From positions 1 through 64,000 of the forward strand of contig JADZER010000037.1 in the NCBI GenBank assembly GCA_020850415.1: DNA of 64,000 nt, given 5' to 3'. The position numbers were made by a program, and so were the translations under genes. The first letter of the stretch is position 1; each line of letters opens with the position of its first letter. Positions 51,038 to 59,609 of the stretch are shown here, one piece after another. The stretch is from Phycisphaerales bacterium (lineage in GTDB: Bacteria; Planctomycetota; Phycisphaerae; Phycisphaerales; UBA1924). The notes beneath the pieces were generated by a model. The model was not told the DNA's origin. It was given only the letters and a program-made list of their open reading frames with translations, and did not search any database.

Positions 51038-54000
51038 ATGAAGACCGGTGACCTGATCAAGCGCCTGGCCGTGATGGCGGCGGGCGGGGCGTTCGTTTTC
51101 GGCGCGGTGGCCGCCCAGGTGCAGAACGCGGGGCGCAACGACCCGCCGGCCGACGGCGAACAGCCCGCCGCCCAGCCCGACAGCCTCGAGCTCCCGCCGC
51201 AGATCGCGGCCCTGATGGCCGCGCGCGCCGGCGGGAACGGCGATGCCGGCGCCGACAGCGACGACAAGCTCCCGAGCTTCGAGGAGGTCTCGAAGGGCTT
51301 CCGTCAGGTGGTCTCCACCGCCGACGGCGCCGCGAGCCTCTACAACATCTGGGTCCGGGACAAGGACGGCCAGATGCTCGCCGAGCTGCCCCGCGGCTTC
51401 GAGCGTCAGAAGCACTTCCTCGCCATGACCGTCGCCGGGGGCGACCTCTGGGCCGGCCTCCAGTCCGGCGACCGCTACTTCTACTGGAAGCGCTACGACA
51501 AGCGGGTCGCGATGATCGCCCCGAACATGGGCACCCGCACCACCGGCGACCAGGAGTCCCACGCCTCGGTCGAGAACATCTTCACCGACCAGGTCATCCT
51601 CGATCTGCCCATCGCCGCCATGGGCCCGAGCGGCCAGCCGGTCATCGACCTGGACGAGCTGCTCGTGGCGAACGCCTCGACCTTCTTCGGCGCCGACGCC
51701 GCGGGGCTCAACGGGCGACTCACTGAGGTCAAGAGCGCCAAGGCCTTCCCCGAGAACATCGAGGTCTCGGTCGAGGGCCCCGTGCGTGGCGGGGCGTTGC
51801 GTGAGTTCCACTACTCGGTGAGCGTCATCCCCGACAACACCGGGTACAAGCCCCGCGAGGCCGACTCCCGCGTCGGGTTCTTCACCACCAGCTACCTGGA
51901 TCTCGGCAAGTTCAACAACGACGACAAGTGGGTGCGCTACATCAACCGCTGGAAGCTCGAGAAGGCCGACCCGAAGCTCAGCATGAGCCCGCCGAAGGAG
52001 CCGATCGTCTTTTACATCGAGCACACCGTCCCCGTCCGCTACCGCCGCTTCGTCCGCGAGGGCGTGCTGCAGTGGAACAAGGCCTTCGAGCAGGTCGGCA
52101 TCGCCAACGCCGTCGAGGTCTACTACCAGGACAAGTCCACCGGCGCCCACATGGACAAGGACCCCGAGGACCGCCGCTACAACTTCATCCGCTGGCTCAG
52201 CAACGACATCTCCACCGCGATCGGGCCGAGCCGCGTCGACCCCAAGACCGGCCAGATCCTCGACGCCGATGTCGTGCTCACCGACGGCTGGATCCGCGCG
52301 TTCTGGTACCAGTACAACAAGACCCTCCCCGACATCGCGATGGAGGGCATGGGCCCCGACGCCCTGGCCTGGATCGAAGCCAACCCCAGCTGGGACCCGC
52401 GCGTCCGCATGGCCCCGCCCGCCGAGCGGGCGCTCATGCTCGACCAGCGCGCCCGTCGCGGCGTGCAGGCCTACGGCGGGCACCCCATTGCCGCCGCCGA
52501 CTCCACCCTCATGGGCGACAACGAGTACGACGGGCTCACCGGGCGCGTCAGCCAGATGAACGGCCTGTGCATGGCCTCCAACGGCAAAGCCATGGACCTC
52601 GCCGTCGCCCGCATGAGCTGGGAGATGTTCCAGACCCTCGGCGAGACCGCCGAGCCCAATTCCCAGCCCGGAACCCAGCCTGGCGCCGAAGTCGACCCGC
52701 CCGAGGAGGGCGACATCCCCCCGGAGATCCTCGAGATCCTCCGCAAGAAGCTCGCGGCCGGCGACCTGCCTGAGAACCTCCCCCCGGAGATCCTCGCCCT
52801 GATCGCCCCCAAGGCCGAGCCCGCCCCGGCCCAGGCCGCCGCCGAGCCGCCCGCCGAGACCCCCGCGCCTCCCAAGGCCGACGACGAGCCCACCGAGGAG
52901 CCCGACGAGCTGATCGACGGCATCCCCGAGTGGTACATCGGCCCGATGCTCGCCGAGCTGGTCGCCCACGAGGTCGGCCACACGCTCGGCCTGCGCCACA
53001 ACTTCGCGGGCTCCAGCGTCTACTCCATGGCCCAGATCAACTCCGAGGAGCTCAAGGGCAAGAAGCCCTGGTCGATCTCGGTGATGGACTACAACCCCCA
53101 CAACATCAACATCGAGGCCGGCCCCATCCAAGGCGACTACGCCGTCACCGACATCGGGCCCTACGACATGTGGGCGATCCAGTACGGCTACGCCGACAGC
53201 GACAAGGCCGCCGCCGATCTGGCCAAGCAGTCCGCCGACCCCATGCACCGCTACGCGACCGACGAGGACACCTGGGGCCCGGACCCCTTCGCCCGGCGCT
53301 ACGACATGGGCTCTGACCCGATCACCTTCGCCCGCGAGCAGGTGCGCCTGGCCGACAAGCTCCGCGCCAGCCTGCTCAGCCGCTTCGTCAAGGACGGCGA
53401 CAGCTGGGCCAAGGCACGCCAGGGCTACCTGGTGACCCTGGGCCTGCAGACCAAGTCGGTCAGCATGATGTCCAACTGGCTCGGCGGCGCGTTCGTCTAC
53501 CGCGACAAGAAGGGCGACCCCGAGGGGCGCGCCCCGGTCGAGGTCGTCCCCGCCGCACGCCAGCGCGAGGCACTCAAGTTCGTCATCGACACCACCTTCT
53601 ACGACAAATCCTACGGCCTGACCCCCGAGGTCCTCGAGTACATGACCGTCGACAAGTGGTTCGACGAGGGCGGCATCGACGGGCTCATGGAGGACGCCCC
53701 CTGGCCCGTCCACGACCGCATCCTGGGCATCCAGGCCTCCGCCATGAGCCAGCTCCTCAACCCCGTCACTCTCCAGCGGGTCTACGACAACGAGTACCGC
53801 ATCCCCACCGGCGAGGACGCCCTCACGCTCGCCGAGCTCATGGACACCGTCACCGCGGCCGTGTGGACCGAGGTCGACGGGTCCCCCAACAAGTCCTACA
53901 CCGCCCGCGAGCCCATGATCTCCAGCCTCCGGCGCAACCTCCAGCGCGAGCACATCGACCGCCTGGTCGACCTGGCCAACGCCGGCGAGAACGGCACCGC

Positions 54001-54244
54001 CGCCTTCCGCCCCATCTCCGACCTGGCGACCCACACCCTCCGCACGCTCTCGGCCCGTCTGGGCAGCGTGGCCGAGGGCCCGGGCGCCAAGAACATCGAC
54101 CCCTACACCCTCAGCCACCTCGCCGAGAACAAGACCAGGATCGACCGGGTCCTCGCCGCCACCTTCATCGGCAACGCCTCCGACCTGCGGACCAATATCT
54201 CGATCCCCAACCTGCCCTTCCTCAAGGGCGAGCAGCAGGACTGA
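51038..54244 (+). CDS. Large secreted zinc-dependent metalloprotease
   Basis: 1068 aa of the DUF5117/DUF5118 metalloprotease type. It has a signal peptide (LAVMAAGGAFVFGAVAAQ) and an N-terminal domain with SLYNIWVRDKDGQMLAELPR. The VPVRYRRFVREGVLQWNKAF block precedes the zincin fold, with the zinc site ELVAHEVGHTLGLRHNF around residue 644 and SVMDYNPHNI downstream (Met-turn-like). A Pro/Glu/Ala-rich stretch (about 545-625) interrupts the catalytic domain just before the zinc helix. CAGGAG precedes the ATG, and a strong terminator follows, so it is likely a single-gene unit. Substrates unknown. Confidence 0.88.
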   Translation: MKTGDLIKRLAVMAAGGAFVFGAVAAQVQNAGRNDPPADGEQPAAQPDSLELPPQIAALMAARAGGNGDAGADSDDKLPSFEEVSKGFRQVVSTADGAASLYNIWVRDKDGQMLAELPRGFERQKHFLAMTVAGGDLWAGLQSGDRYFYWKRYDKRVAMIAPNMGTRTTGDQESHASVENIFTDQVILDLPIAAMGPSGQPVIDLDELLVANASTFFGADAAGLNGRLTEVKSAKAFPENIEVSVEGPVRGGALREFHYSVSVIPDNTGYKPREADSRVGFFTTSYLDLGKFNNDDKWVRYINRWKLEKADPKLSMSPPKEPIVFYIEHTVPVRYRRFVREGVLQWNKAFEQVGIANAVEVYYQDKSTGAHMDKDPEDRRYNFIRWLSNDISTAIGPSRVDPKTGQILDADVVLTDGWIRAFWYQYNKTLPDIAMEGMGPDALAWIEANPSWDPRVRMAPPAERALMLDQRARRGVQAYGGHPIAAADSTLMGDNEYDGLTGRVSQMNGLCMASNGKAMDLAVARMSWEMFQTLGETAEPNSQPGTQPGAEVDPPEEGDIPPEILEILRKKLAAGDLPENLPPEILALIAPKAEPAPAQAAAEPPAETPAPPKADDEPTEEPDELIDGIPEWYIGPMLAELVAHEVGHTLGLRHNFAGSSVYSMAQINSEELKGKKPWSISVMDYNPHNINIEAGPIQGDYAVTDIGPYDMWAIQYGYADSDKAAADLAKQSADPMHRYATDEDTWGPDPFARRYDMGSDPITFAREQVRLADKLRASLLSRFVKDGDSWAKARQGYLVTLGLQTKSVSMMSNWLGGAFVYRDKKGDPEGRAPVEVVPAARQREALKFVIDTTFYDKSYGLTPEVLEYMTVDKWFDEGGIDGLMEDAPWPVHDRILGIQASAMSQLLNPVTLQRVYDNEYRIPTGEDALTLAELMDTVTAAVWTEVDGSPNKSYTAREPMISSLRRNLQREHIDRLVDLANAGENGTAAFRPISDLATHTLRTLSARLGSVAEGPGAKNIDPYTLSHLAENKTRIDRVLAATFIGNASDLRTNISIPNLPFLKGEQQD

Positions 54245-54271
54245 CCAGCGCCTGACATCTTGACCCCAATC

Positions 54272-54308
54272 GCCGGGCTGTGCTCCACACGAGCGCAGCC
54301 CGGCTTTC
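54272..54308 (+). terminator. Terminator after the metalloprotease gene
   Basis: GCCGGGCTGTGCT pairs with AGCGCAGCCCGGC around a 7- to 8-base loop, followed by TTTCGTT. Confidence 0.8.
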
Positions 54309-54947
54309 GTTCGGACCCCAGGTCTGGCTCGTGCGCGATCGGCGCCACCCCACCTCCCCCGTCTACCGGGATTCGGGCCGAGCCGGCGGGCCAAGGCCGG
54401 AGAACCCGATCACCAGCGAGCGGGGCCATACGCCCGCCCGCTTCCCGCGCCCGATCTCCGCGCCGCGACACTCCGGTCCTGATCACCTCAGATTTCTCGC
54501 AACTCCGCTGCGAGATCTACCCCCCGACCCCGGATCTATGGTGGCAGAACCACCCGCACACACCCGCACACACCCGCAGACATCCGCGGGCAGACAGAAG
54601 TTCGCGGCACGATCGACACAGCATCTCTTCTCCCTCGCGGCCCGCCGACCCGGCGATCCGCGGGTTTGCGAAAGGCCCGGAATCTCTCTCTCTCTCCTCC
54701 GCTCGCGCGGCGCCAAACGGTGACACGCGGGCTTCAGCACGGCGAAGGCCGATGGCCCGTCCGTCGTCGATCATGCACAGGCCGAAAGCGCCGCCCGCCT
54801 CCCGCGGGCGGCGTTGTCGTTCGCGGCGCCGCGCACCACGGCCGTTGCCCGGGCGTCCCGGCACCGCCCCCGCATGCCCGGGCCGAAAACGCCCCCGCTC
54901 GCGCCGTGGCCCCCGCCGGGCCGTTGCTGATCTGGCAGTCACCCCGC
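54309..54947. other. 640-base gap without a credible gene
   Basis: No reading frame here has a recognisable product or a Shine-Dalgarno. It holds three ~10-base CACCCGCACA-type units at 54551-54578, a CT-rich run (TCTCTCTCTCTC) near 54681-54693 and a GC hairpin GCCGCCCGC/GCGGGCGGC at about 54791-54815 that could end the leftward Nif3-like transcript. Confidence 0.6.
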
Positions 54948-56087
54948 CTACAGCACCACGAGCGGGTCGTGGTCGCGGGTCGAGAGCCGGCACGCCACGC
55001 CCGGCAGCTCCGAGCCCAGCCGGTCCGCCAGGCGCGGCAGGTAGCCGCGTTCGGTGTTGGTGTGGCCCGCGAGGAGCACATGCATCCCGTCGTGGATCGC
55101 GGCCAGGACCTGGTGGTGTCGCATCTCGCCGGTGATGAACGCCTCGCAGCCCTCCCGGGCCGCGAGGGGCGCGAGCGACTCGCCGGCCCCGGGCACGACG
55201 CCCAGCGTGCGCACGCTGGCGTCCGTGTCGCCCGAGGGGCCTAGCTGCACGCGGGCCGTCCCGAGGAACGCCCGCAGGCGCTGCCCCAGCTCCCGCATGG
55301 TCACCGGCTGGTCGAGCATGAGCCGGCGCCCGGCGCCGATCCGCCGGCGCGGCTGCGGGGCCAGCTCGTACACATCCACCGCCGGTTCCTCGTAGGGGTG
55401 GAACCGCCGGAGCGTCTGGAGGGCGATCGCCAGGTTGCGCTTGGGGCAGACCATCTCCAGCCGGCACTCGCCGACCATCTCCAGCTTGCCCGCCTCGCCC
55501 ACCGCGGGCTTGGAACTGTCCGAGCCCAGGAAGGTGCCGGTCCCCATCGAGCCGAACGAGCACACCGTGTACTCCCCGATCCGCCCGGCCCCGGCCGAGG
55601 CCAGGGCGTTGCGCACCGTCTCCACATCCCGCTCGGGCACGAAGGTTACGAGCTTCACCGTCGGCGTGTCGGACCCCTCCGGGTGGGGCTCCAGGGCCCG
55701 GCAATCCCCGGCGATCTTGCCCGACCCCCCGCTGAGTCCCTCGCACAGCCAGTCCGTCACGCCGCCGGGCGCCGCGTCCAGGGCCGTGTGCGGCGAGTAG
55801 ATCGCGATCCCCGCCCGGGCGGCCGTCAGGATGATCCGCTCCTTGGGCGTCGCGCTCGTGACCGAGTCCAGGGGCCGGAAAATCGGCGGGTGGTAGCTCA
55901 CCACCGCGCTCGCCCCCATCGACGCTGCCTCCTCGATCACCGGCTCGGTCAGGTCGATCGTCAGCAGAACGGGGCCGGTCAGCCCAGCCCGCAGCGAGCC
56001 CACCTGCAGCCCCACGCGGTCCCAGCTCTCGGCGTACCGCGGCGGGGCGATCCGTTCCATCGCACTGACCAGGTCTTGCACGAGCAT
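54948..56087 (-). CDS. Nif3-like dinuclear metal-centre protein
   Basis: 379 aa, NIF3/YqfO/DUF34 family of hexameric toroids, GTP cyclohydrolase-like fold. Metal-binding motifs: AVVSYHPPIF (His), IYSPHTALD (His/Asp) at the N-terminal half, and GHTNTERGYLP (His/Glu) near the C-terminus. A ~120-residue PII-like/CutA-type insertion (about 140-250; KLVTFVPERDVETVRNAL, RFHPYEEPAVDVYEL) is present as in the longer Gram-positive members. Cellular role of the family is unsettled. GGGAGGA precedes the ATG at 56087. Confidence 0.9.
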   Translation of the reverse strand: MLVQDLVSAMERIAPPRYAESWDRVGLQVGSLRAGLTGPVLLTIDLTEPVIEEAASMGASAVVSYHPPIFRPLDSVTSATPKERIILTAARAGIAIYSPHTALDAAPGGVTDWLCEGLSGGSGKIAGDCRALEPHPEGSDTPTVKLVTFVPERDVETVRNALASAGAGRIGEYTVCSFGSMGTGTFLGSDSSKPAVGEAGKLEMVGECRLEMVCPKRNLAIALQTLRRFHPYEEPAVDVYELAPQPRRRIGAGRRLMLDQPVTMRELGQRLRAFLGTARVQLGPSGDTDASVRTLGVVPGAGESLAPLAAREGCEAFITGEMRHHQVLAAIHDGMHVLLAGHTNTERGYLPRLADRLGSELPGVACRLSTRDHDPLVVL

Positions 56088-56195
56088 CGGTCGATCCTCC
56101 CGCGGATCGTATGCGCCGACCGGCCGGGGTCCCGCGGGGCGCGGGGCCCGCACTTGCGCTCAACAACCGGCCCCCGCCGGCTCGATAGCTTCCCC

Positions 56196-57254
56196 ATGAA
56201 ACGGCGGACCTCGCGCTTCCCCCTGCTGATCTTCGCCCTGTTCTGGTGCGCCATTCTCGGCGTGTTCGATGGCGTGCTTGCCCTCCAGACCCTGCGCCAG
56301 CTCGACGCCTCCCGGCGGTTCGTCCCCGTCCCCGCCAGGGTCCTCACCAGCGAGGTCGAGAGCCGCAGCGACTCGGACGGCGCCACCTACCGCCCCGAGA
56401 TCTCGTTCGAGTACACCGTCGCCGGCCGCACGCACCAGTCCGACACGGTCCACTACGGCGTGTGGGGCACCTCCGACCGAGACGCCGCGGACGCGATCGT
56501 CGACCGCTTCCCCGCCGGGAGCCAGACTACCGCCTATTTCGACCCCGACGACCACGCCCGGGCGGTGCTCCTGCCCGGGGCCGAGCACCTGCCCTCGTTC
56601 CTCGTGCTGTTCCTCACCCCGTTCCACTGCGTGGCGGCCGGGCTGTGGGTGGTGGTGCTGCGCCCGGACCGGAGACGGTACGACGAGCCCGCGCTGGACC
56701 AGGCGATCCGCGCCGACGACGGGACGGTCGCGCGGCTCCGCTCGGCGACGGCCCCGGCCTGGCTGGCTTTCCTGATCACGCTGGGCGCCGGGTCGTTCCT
56801 CTCGGTCTTCGCGATCGCCCTGACCGCCGGATTCGACGCGCCGACCCCGCTCAGCCTGGGGACGCTCGCCGGGCTTCTCGGCCTCGCGGCGGTCGTGACC
56901 GTGCTCGCGGTGCGTCGGCGACCGCCCCCGATGGTGCTCGACAGGGCGACGCAGACGATCGGCCGCCCGGGGCTGCTCCGCACCGACCGCTTCGCCGTGC
57001 CCGAGAGCCCCACCCGCTTCCGGGAGATCCGGGCCATCACGGTCCAGAGCAAGTCGTGGGGCGAGGTCAACGATGTGCCGCACTACCGGCACAAGGTGCT
57101 GGCAGAACGGTCGGGAAACCCCGAGCCGCTGGAAGTGGTGGCCGTGAGCGGCCCGGCGGGCTTCGCCGAGCCGCTCGCGGCGTGGATCCGCGAGCAGGTC
57201 GGGCTGGCGCGGGCTACGCCTGCGGGGCCTCCTGGGGCGCCGCCATCCCCATGA
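56196..57254 (+). CDS. DUF3592-type membrane protein
   Basis: 352 aa. An N-terminal helix (LLIFALFWCAILGVFDGVLA), then an extracytoplasmic DUF3592 segment at about 45-130 (ARVLTSEVESRSDSDGATY; FEYTVAGRTHQSD; YFDPDDHARAVL). Three further helices follow (LVLFLTPFHCVAAGLWVVVL; FLITLGAGSFLSVFAIALTA; LAGLLGLAAVVTVLAV) and a C-terminal cytoplasmic domain. Function unknown. Its 3' end overlaps the end of the convergent NTF2-like gene by 41 bases, so the two mRNAs have complementary 3' coding ends. Confidence 0.8.
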   Translation: MKRRTSRFPLLIFALFWCAILGVFDGVLALQTLRQLDASRRFVPVPARVLTSEVESRSDSDGATYRPEISFEYTVAGRTHQSDTVHYGVWGTSDRDAADAIVDRFPAGSQTTAYFDPDDHARAVLLPGAEHLPSFLVLFLTPFHCVAAGLWVVVLRPDRRRYDEPALDQAIRADDGTVARLRSATAPAWLAFLITLGAGSFLSVFAIALTAGFDAPTPLSLGTLAGLLGLAAVVTVLAVRRRPPPMVLDRATQTIGRPGLLRTDRFAVPESPTRFREIRAITVQSKSWGEVNDVPHYRHKVLAERSGNPEPLEVVAVSGPAGFAEPLAAWIREQVGLARATPAGPPGAPPSP

Positions 57255-57834
57255 ACTCCTCCTGGACGACCTTGCCGTTCTTGACGGTGTAGAAGGCCAA
57301 TTCGTCGCCCTTGTGGCGCTTGCCGGACTCGATCTCCTCGGCGTCGATGGTGTAGCGGACGCCGAAGCCGGTCGCCCCGACATAGGGCCCCTCGGCCTGG
57401 AGGGAGTGGACCTTGTGGGCCGAGTACCACCACTCGGCCTTGGCCTGGACAGCGGCGCGGCCGTGCCACGCCTGGGCCATCCCGCCCTCGATCGAGACGA
57501 ACTTGCGGCTGAAGAACTTGTCCCAGATCTCTTTCTCCGGGACGCCCGCCTTCACCATCGCGACCAGCCCCGCGCCGACCTCGGCGGGGGTCGCGCCCTT
57601 GCCGGACTTCACGGGCTGGGGGGCGAGGGCGTCGGCCTTCTTGGCGGCCTTCTTGGCGGCTTGGTGGGCGGCCTTCTTCGCGCCCTTCTTGCCGCCCTTC
57701 TTGCCACCCCCGGTCTTCCCGTCCTTGGCCGGTTTCTTCGGGGATTTTGCCCCGTTCTGCGCCGATTCAGGCTTGGGCTTGCTCTTCTTCTCGGCCTTGT
57801 CTTTGGCCTTCTTCTCGCTCTTGCGCTTCGCCAT
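57214..57834 (-). CDS. NTF2/SnoaL-like protein with Lys-rich N-terminal tail
   Basis: 206 aa. Residues 1-~75 are a disordered Lys/Ala/Gly tail (AKRKSEKKAKDKAEKKSKPK, GGGKKGGKKGAKKAAHQAAK). Residues ~95-200 form an NTF2/SnoaL-like cone (WDKFFSRKFVSIEGG, AEWWYSAHKVHSLQAEG, GDELAFYTVKNGKVVQEEF). The tail should bind nucleic acid non-specifically, like histone H1. The fold itself is often a ligand pocket or dimer unit. GAGGAGG lies upstream of the ATG. Divergent from the histone-like gene at 58054 across about 220 bases. Confidence 0.8.
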   Translation of the reverse strand: MAKRKSEKKAKDKAEKKSKPKPESAQNGAKSPKKPAKDGKTGGGKKGGKKGAKKAAHQAAKKAAKKADALAPQPVKSGKGATPAEVGAGLVAMVKAGVPEKEIWDKFFSRKFVSIEGGMAQAWHGRAAVQAKAEWWYSAHKVHSLQAEGPYVGATGFGVRYTIDAEEIESGKRHKGDELAFYTVKNGKVVQEEFMGMAAPQEAPQA

Positions 57835-57948
57835 GATGGGATCCTCCTCCGCGCCCGACGGCGCGGTGATGTGCGCAGTGTATCCGGCGCGCGCCCCGGC
57901 TCCAACCACCGCGCCGACGCCCGCGCGGGGGCCGTGCGCCCTCGGCCG

Positions 57949-57969
57949 GTGCGAAAAATTTTTCCGCAC
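57949..57969. promoter_or_regulatory. AT-core palindrome upstream of the histone-like gene
   Basis: GTGCGAAAAATTTTTCCGCAC is a near-perfect inverted repeat with an AAAAATTTTT centre, unusual in this GC-rich DNA. It lies 85 bases before the histone-like ATG and 115 bases before the NTF2-like ATG, and could be an operator or curved-DNA site. Confidence 0.5.
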
Positions 57970-58053
57970 GCGCCCCAGAACGGCGCGCAGAGTGCCGAGA
58001 TCGGAGCTATACAAACGCCAGCCGCGATGAGTGCGGCGACAGGAGAACCACTG

Positions 58054-58281
58054 ATGGCGAAGAAGACCAAGAAGAAGGCTGCCAAGAAGGCGGCGAAAAA
58101 GACGGTGAAGAAGGCCACCCGCAAGAAGGTCGCCAAGAAGACCGCCAAGAAGACCGCCAAGAAGGCCACCCGCAAGAAGGCCGCGAAGAAGACCGCCAAA
58201 AAGGCCACCCGCAAGAAGGCCGGCAAGAAGCGCGCCAAGAAGGCGGCCGCCCCCGCCGCGGCCCCCGCGCCCGCGATGTGA
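58054..58281 (+). CDS. Histone H1-like Lys/Ala-repeat protein
   Basis: 75 aa, almost only Lys, Ala, Thr and Arg, in repeated AAKKTAKKATRKK units, ending in AAPAAAPAPAM. It resembles the C-terminal tail of histone H1 and the bacterial Hc1/Hc2-type proteins that compact DNA. It should coat DNA non-specifically in the nucleoid. AGGAG before the ATG and a strong terminator after it mark a single-gene unit. The KKAAKKA tail of the divergent NTF2-like protein is similar. The copy number of the repeat units may vary between strains. Confidence 0.85.
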   Translation: MAKKTKKKAAKKAAKKTVKKATRKKVAKKTAKKTAKKATRKKAAKKTAKKATRKKAGKKRAKKAAAPAAAPAPAM

Positions 58282-58318
58282 CCTCCCCGCCCCCCCGGGG
58301 GCGGTTCTCCGGAAACCA

Positions 58319-58358
58319 GCACGCCGGCCGCCATGGGCAGCCGGCGTGCGGTCGTTTT
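58319..58358 (+). terminator. Terminator after the histone-like gene
   Basis: GCACGCCGGC / GCCGGCGTGC stem then GGTCGTTTT, 38 bases after the stop codon. Confidence 0.8.
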
Positions 58359-58404
58359 GGACGCATGACGCCGGCCCGCGACCCGCCGAGCAAGCCCGGG
58401 ATCA

Positions 58405-58605
58405 TCACCGCAGAAACCGGAGCACATCGACCGTGTTCACGGCCCCGTCGCGGACGATGCCGGTCCCGACCCGGCGGGATCCGCCCGAGGGCGACCGTCC
58501 AGAACGCATCGGTGTCGAGGACCGCCGGGACAAACGGCGGCGTGTTGCGGCCCCCGTCGGTGGCGGGCGCCGGGCGGAGGCTCCCGCGGGTCCTCGTCGG
58601 GGCCG
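58405..58605 (-). pseudogene. Decayed gene fragment with dockerin-like end
   Basis: On the minus strand one frame reads GGRNTPPFVPAVLDTDAFWT then VALGRIPPG, and a shifted frame continues GIVRDGAVNTVDVLRFLR before a stop at 58405. The last part matches a dockerin calcium loop (DGAVNTVDVL). The two parts are in different frames and there is no start, so this looks like the frameshifted 3' remnant of an exported dockerin-tailed protein. Confidence 0.4.
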
Positions 58606-58648
58606 GGGGGCGTCACACCTGGCGGGGGCGCGCCGGGGATCCGGGGAA

Positions 58649-58685
58649 AAAGGACACGGCCCCGGTCGGGGACCGGGGCCGTGCG
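58649..58685 (-). terminator. Terminator after the sorted-protein gene
   Basis: On the minus strand CACGGCCCCGGTC pairs with GACCGGGGCCGTG and is followed by TCCTTTTT. Confidence 0.88.
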
Positions 58686-58711
58686 AAGAAGATCAGCGTT
58701 CCGCGTGTCGA

Positions 58712-59317
58712 TTAGCGACGACGACGGGCGGCCGCGAGACCACCGAGGCCGAGCAGCGCGAGGCTGGCGGGGGCCGGGATGGTGCCGACATGGAAGGCCA
58801 TCTCGGGGGTGAGGCGCTGGCCGTCGAAGCTGATGCCGCTGGGGTCGTTGGAGTACCAGAAGGTGCCGTTGTCGTTGTACTGGCTGTTCTGGGTGTGGCC
58901 GCCGGTCTGGTAGTAGCCGGGACCGGTCTCACCGACGCCGGTGATGATGAACCAGTACATGTTGCCGCTGGTCAGGCCGCCGGTGGCGTTGGCCTGGTAG
59001 TACTGGAGGCCGCTGGTGTCGCCGATGCTCAGCGTGCCGGTCGAGGCGATGACATTGAAGGGGTCGGGGCCGGCGCCGCCGGTGTCGCCCCACACCTCGA
59101 ACCGGAGGTCCGAGCCGCCGGAGCCCAGGCTGTCCAGCCAGGTGCCGAGGTTGTAGACATTCGTGCCGTCGGCGACGAAGCTGTCGGCGTACACATAGGT
59201 GCCGTTCGCGCCGATGGGGTTCCAGTAATTGCCGAGGTCGGGGTTCTTGGTGATGTCGGCCGAAGCGACGGCGGCGCCAGCGGCGACAATCGCGCTCACA
59301 ATGAGAGCCTTGCGCAT
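58712..59317 (-). CDS. Secreted PEP-CTERM-like sorted protein
   Basis: 201 aa. Signal peptide (ALIVSAIVAAGAAVASAD), a Gly/Asn/Tyr-rich beta body (GTNVYNLGTWLDSLGSGGSD, GNMYWFIITGVGETGPGYYQ) that resembles choice-of-anchor or concanavalin-like surface domains, and the sorting tail IPAPASLALLGLGGLA + AARRRR. GAGGGAGAACGAGAC precedes the ATG. It has its own terminator, so it is monocistronic. The less GC-rich 59318-59609 gap before it presumably holds the promoter. Confidence 0.85.
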   Translation of the reverse strand: MRKALIVSAIVAAGAAVASADITKNPDLGNYWNPIGANGTYVYADSFVADGTNVYNLGTWLDSLGSGGSDLRFEVWGDTGGAGPDPFNVIASTGTLSIGDTSGLQYYQANATGGLTSGNMYWFIITGVGETGPGYYQTGGHTQNSQYNDNGTFWYSNDPSGISFDGQRLTPEMAFHVGTIPAPASLALLGLGGLAAARRRR

Positions 59318-59609
59318 GTCTCGTTCTCCCTCTGAGAATCACAGATGCCCGTGGTGGACCTCCCACCACCGGGTAACTGGCAGTGTAGGGCTTGCAGGGG
59401 TCCAGCGCGGCAACAAATATGGCAGAATTCTCGCCCAGCAGGGCAGAAACCTGCCCCCACGCCCCGAGAATCAAGCCCCTATCTTCAAAGGAATAGAGAC
59501 GAACAAGTCTGAATATGCTGAGCGATATACCCCAGATTCTCCCGATTCCCCAGTGCCGCGCCTTGGGTAGCGCCCGGCATCGGGAACCGTTCATCCGGCC
59601 TCCCGCCTC

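Noticed and set aside
50393-54394. Very long minus-strand open frame opposite the UbiA-family and metalloprotease genes
   Set aside because: Gly/Val/Leu-rich shadow of two well-supported plus-strand genes; it crosses their boundary.
54309-54947. RNase P RNA or another structured RNA gene in the long gap after the metalloprotease
   Set aside because: None of the conserved RNase P blocks is present on either strand, and no extended consistent pairing was found apart from one GC hairpin.
56186-56196. Leaderless promoter for the DUF3592 gene (TAGCTT)
   Set aside because: The hexamer ends four bases before the ATG instead of six, so it was not counted in the leaderless set.
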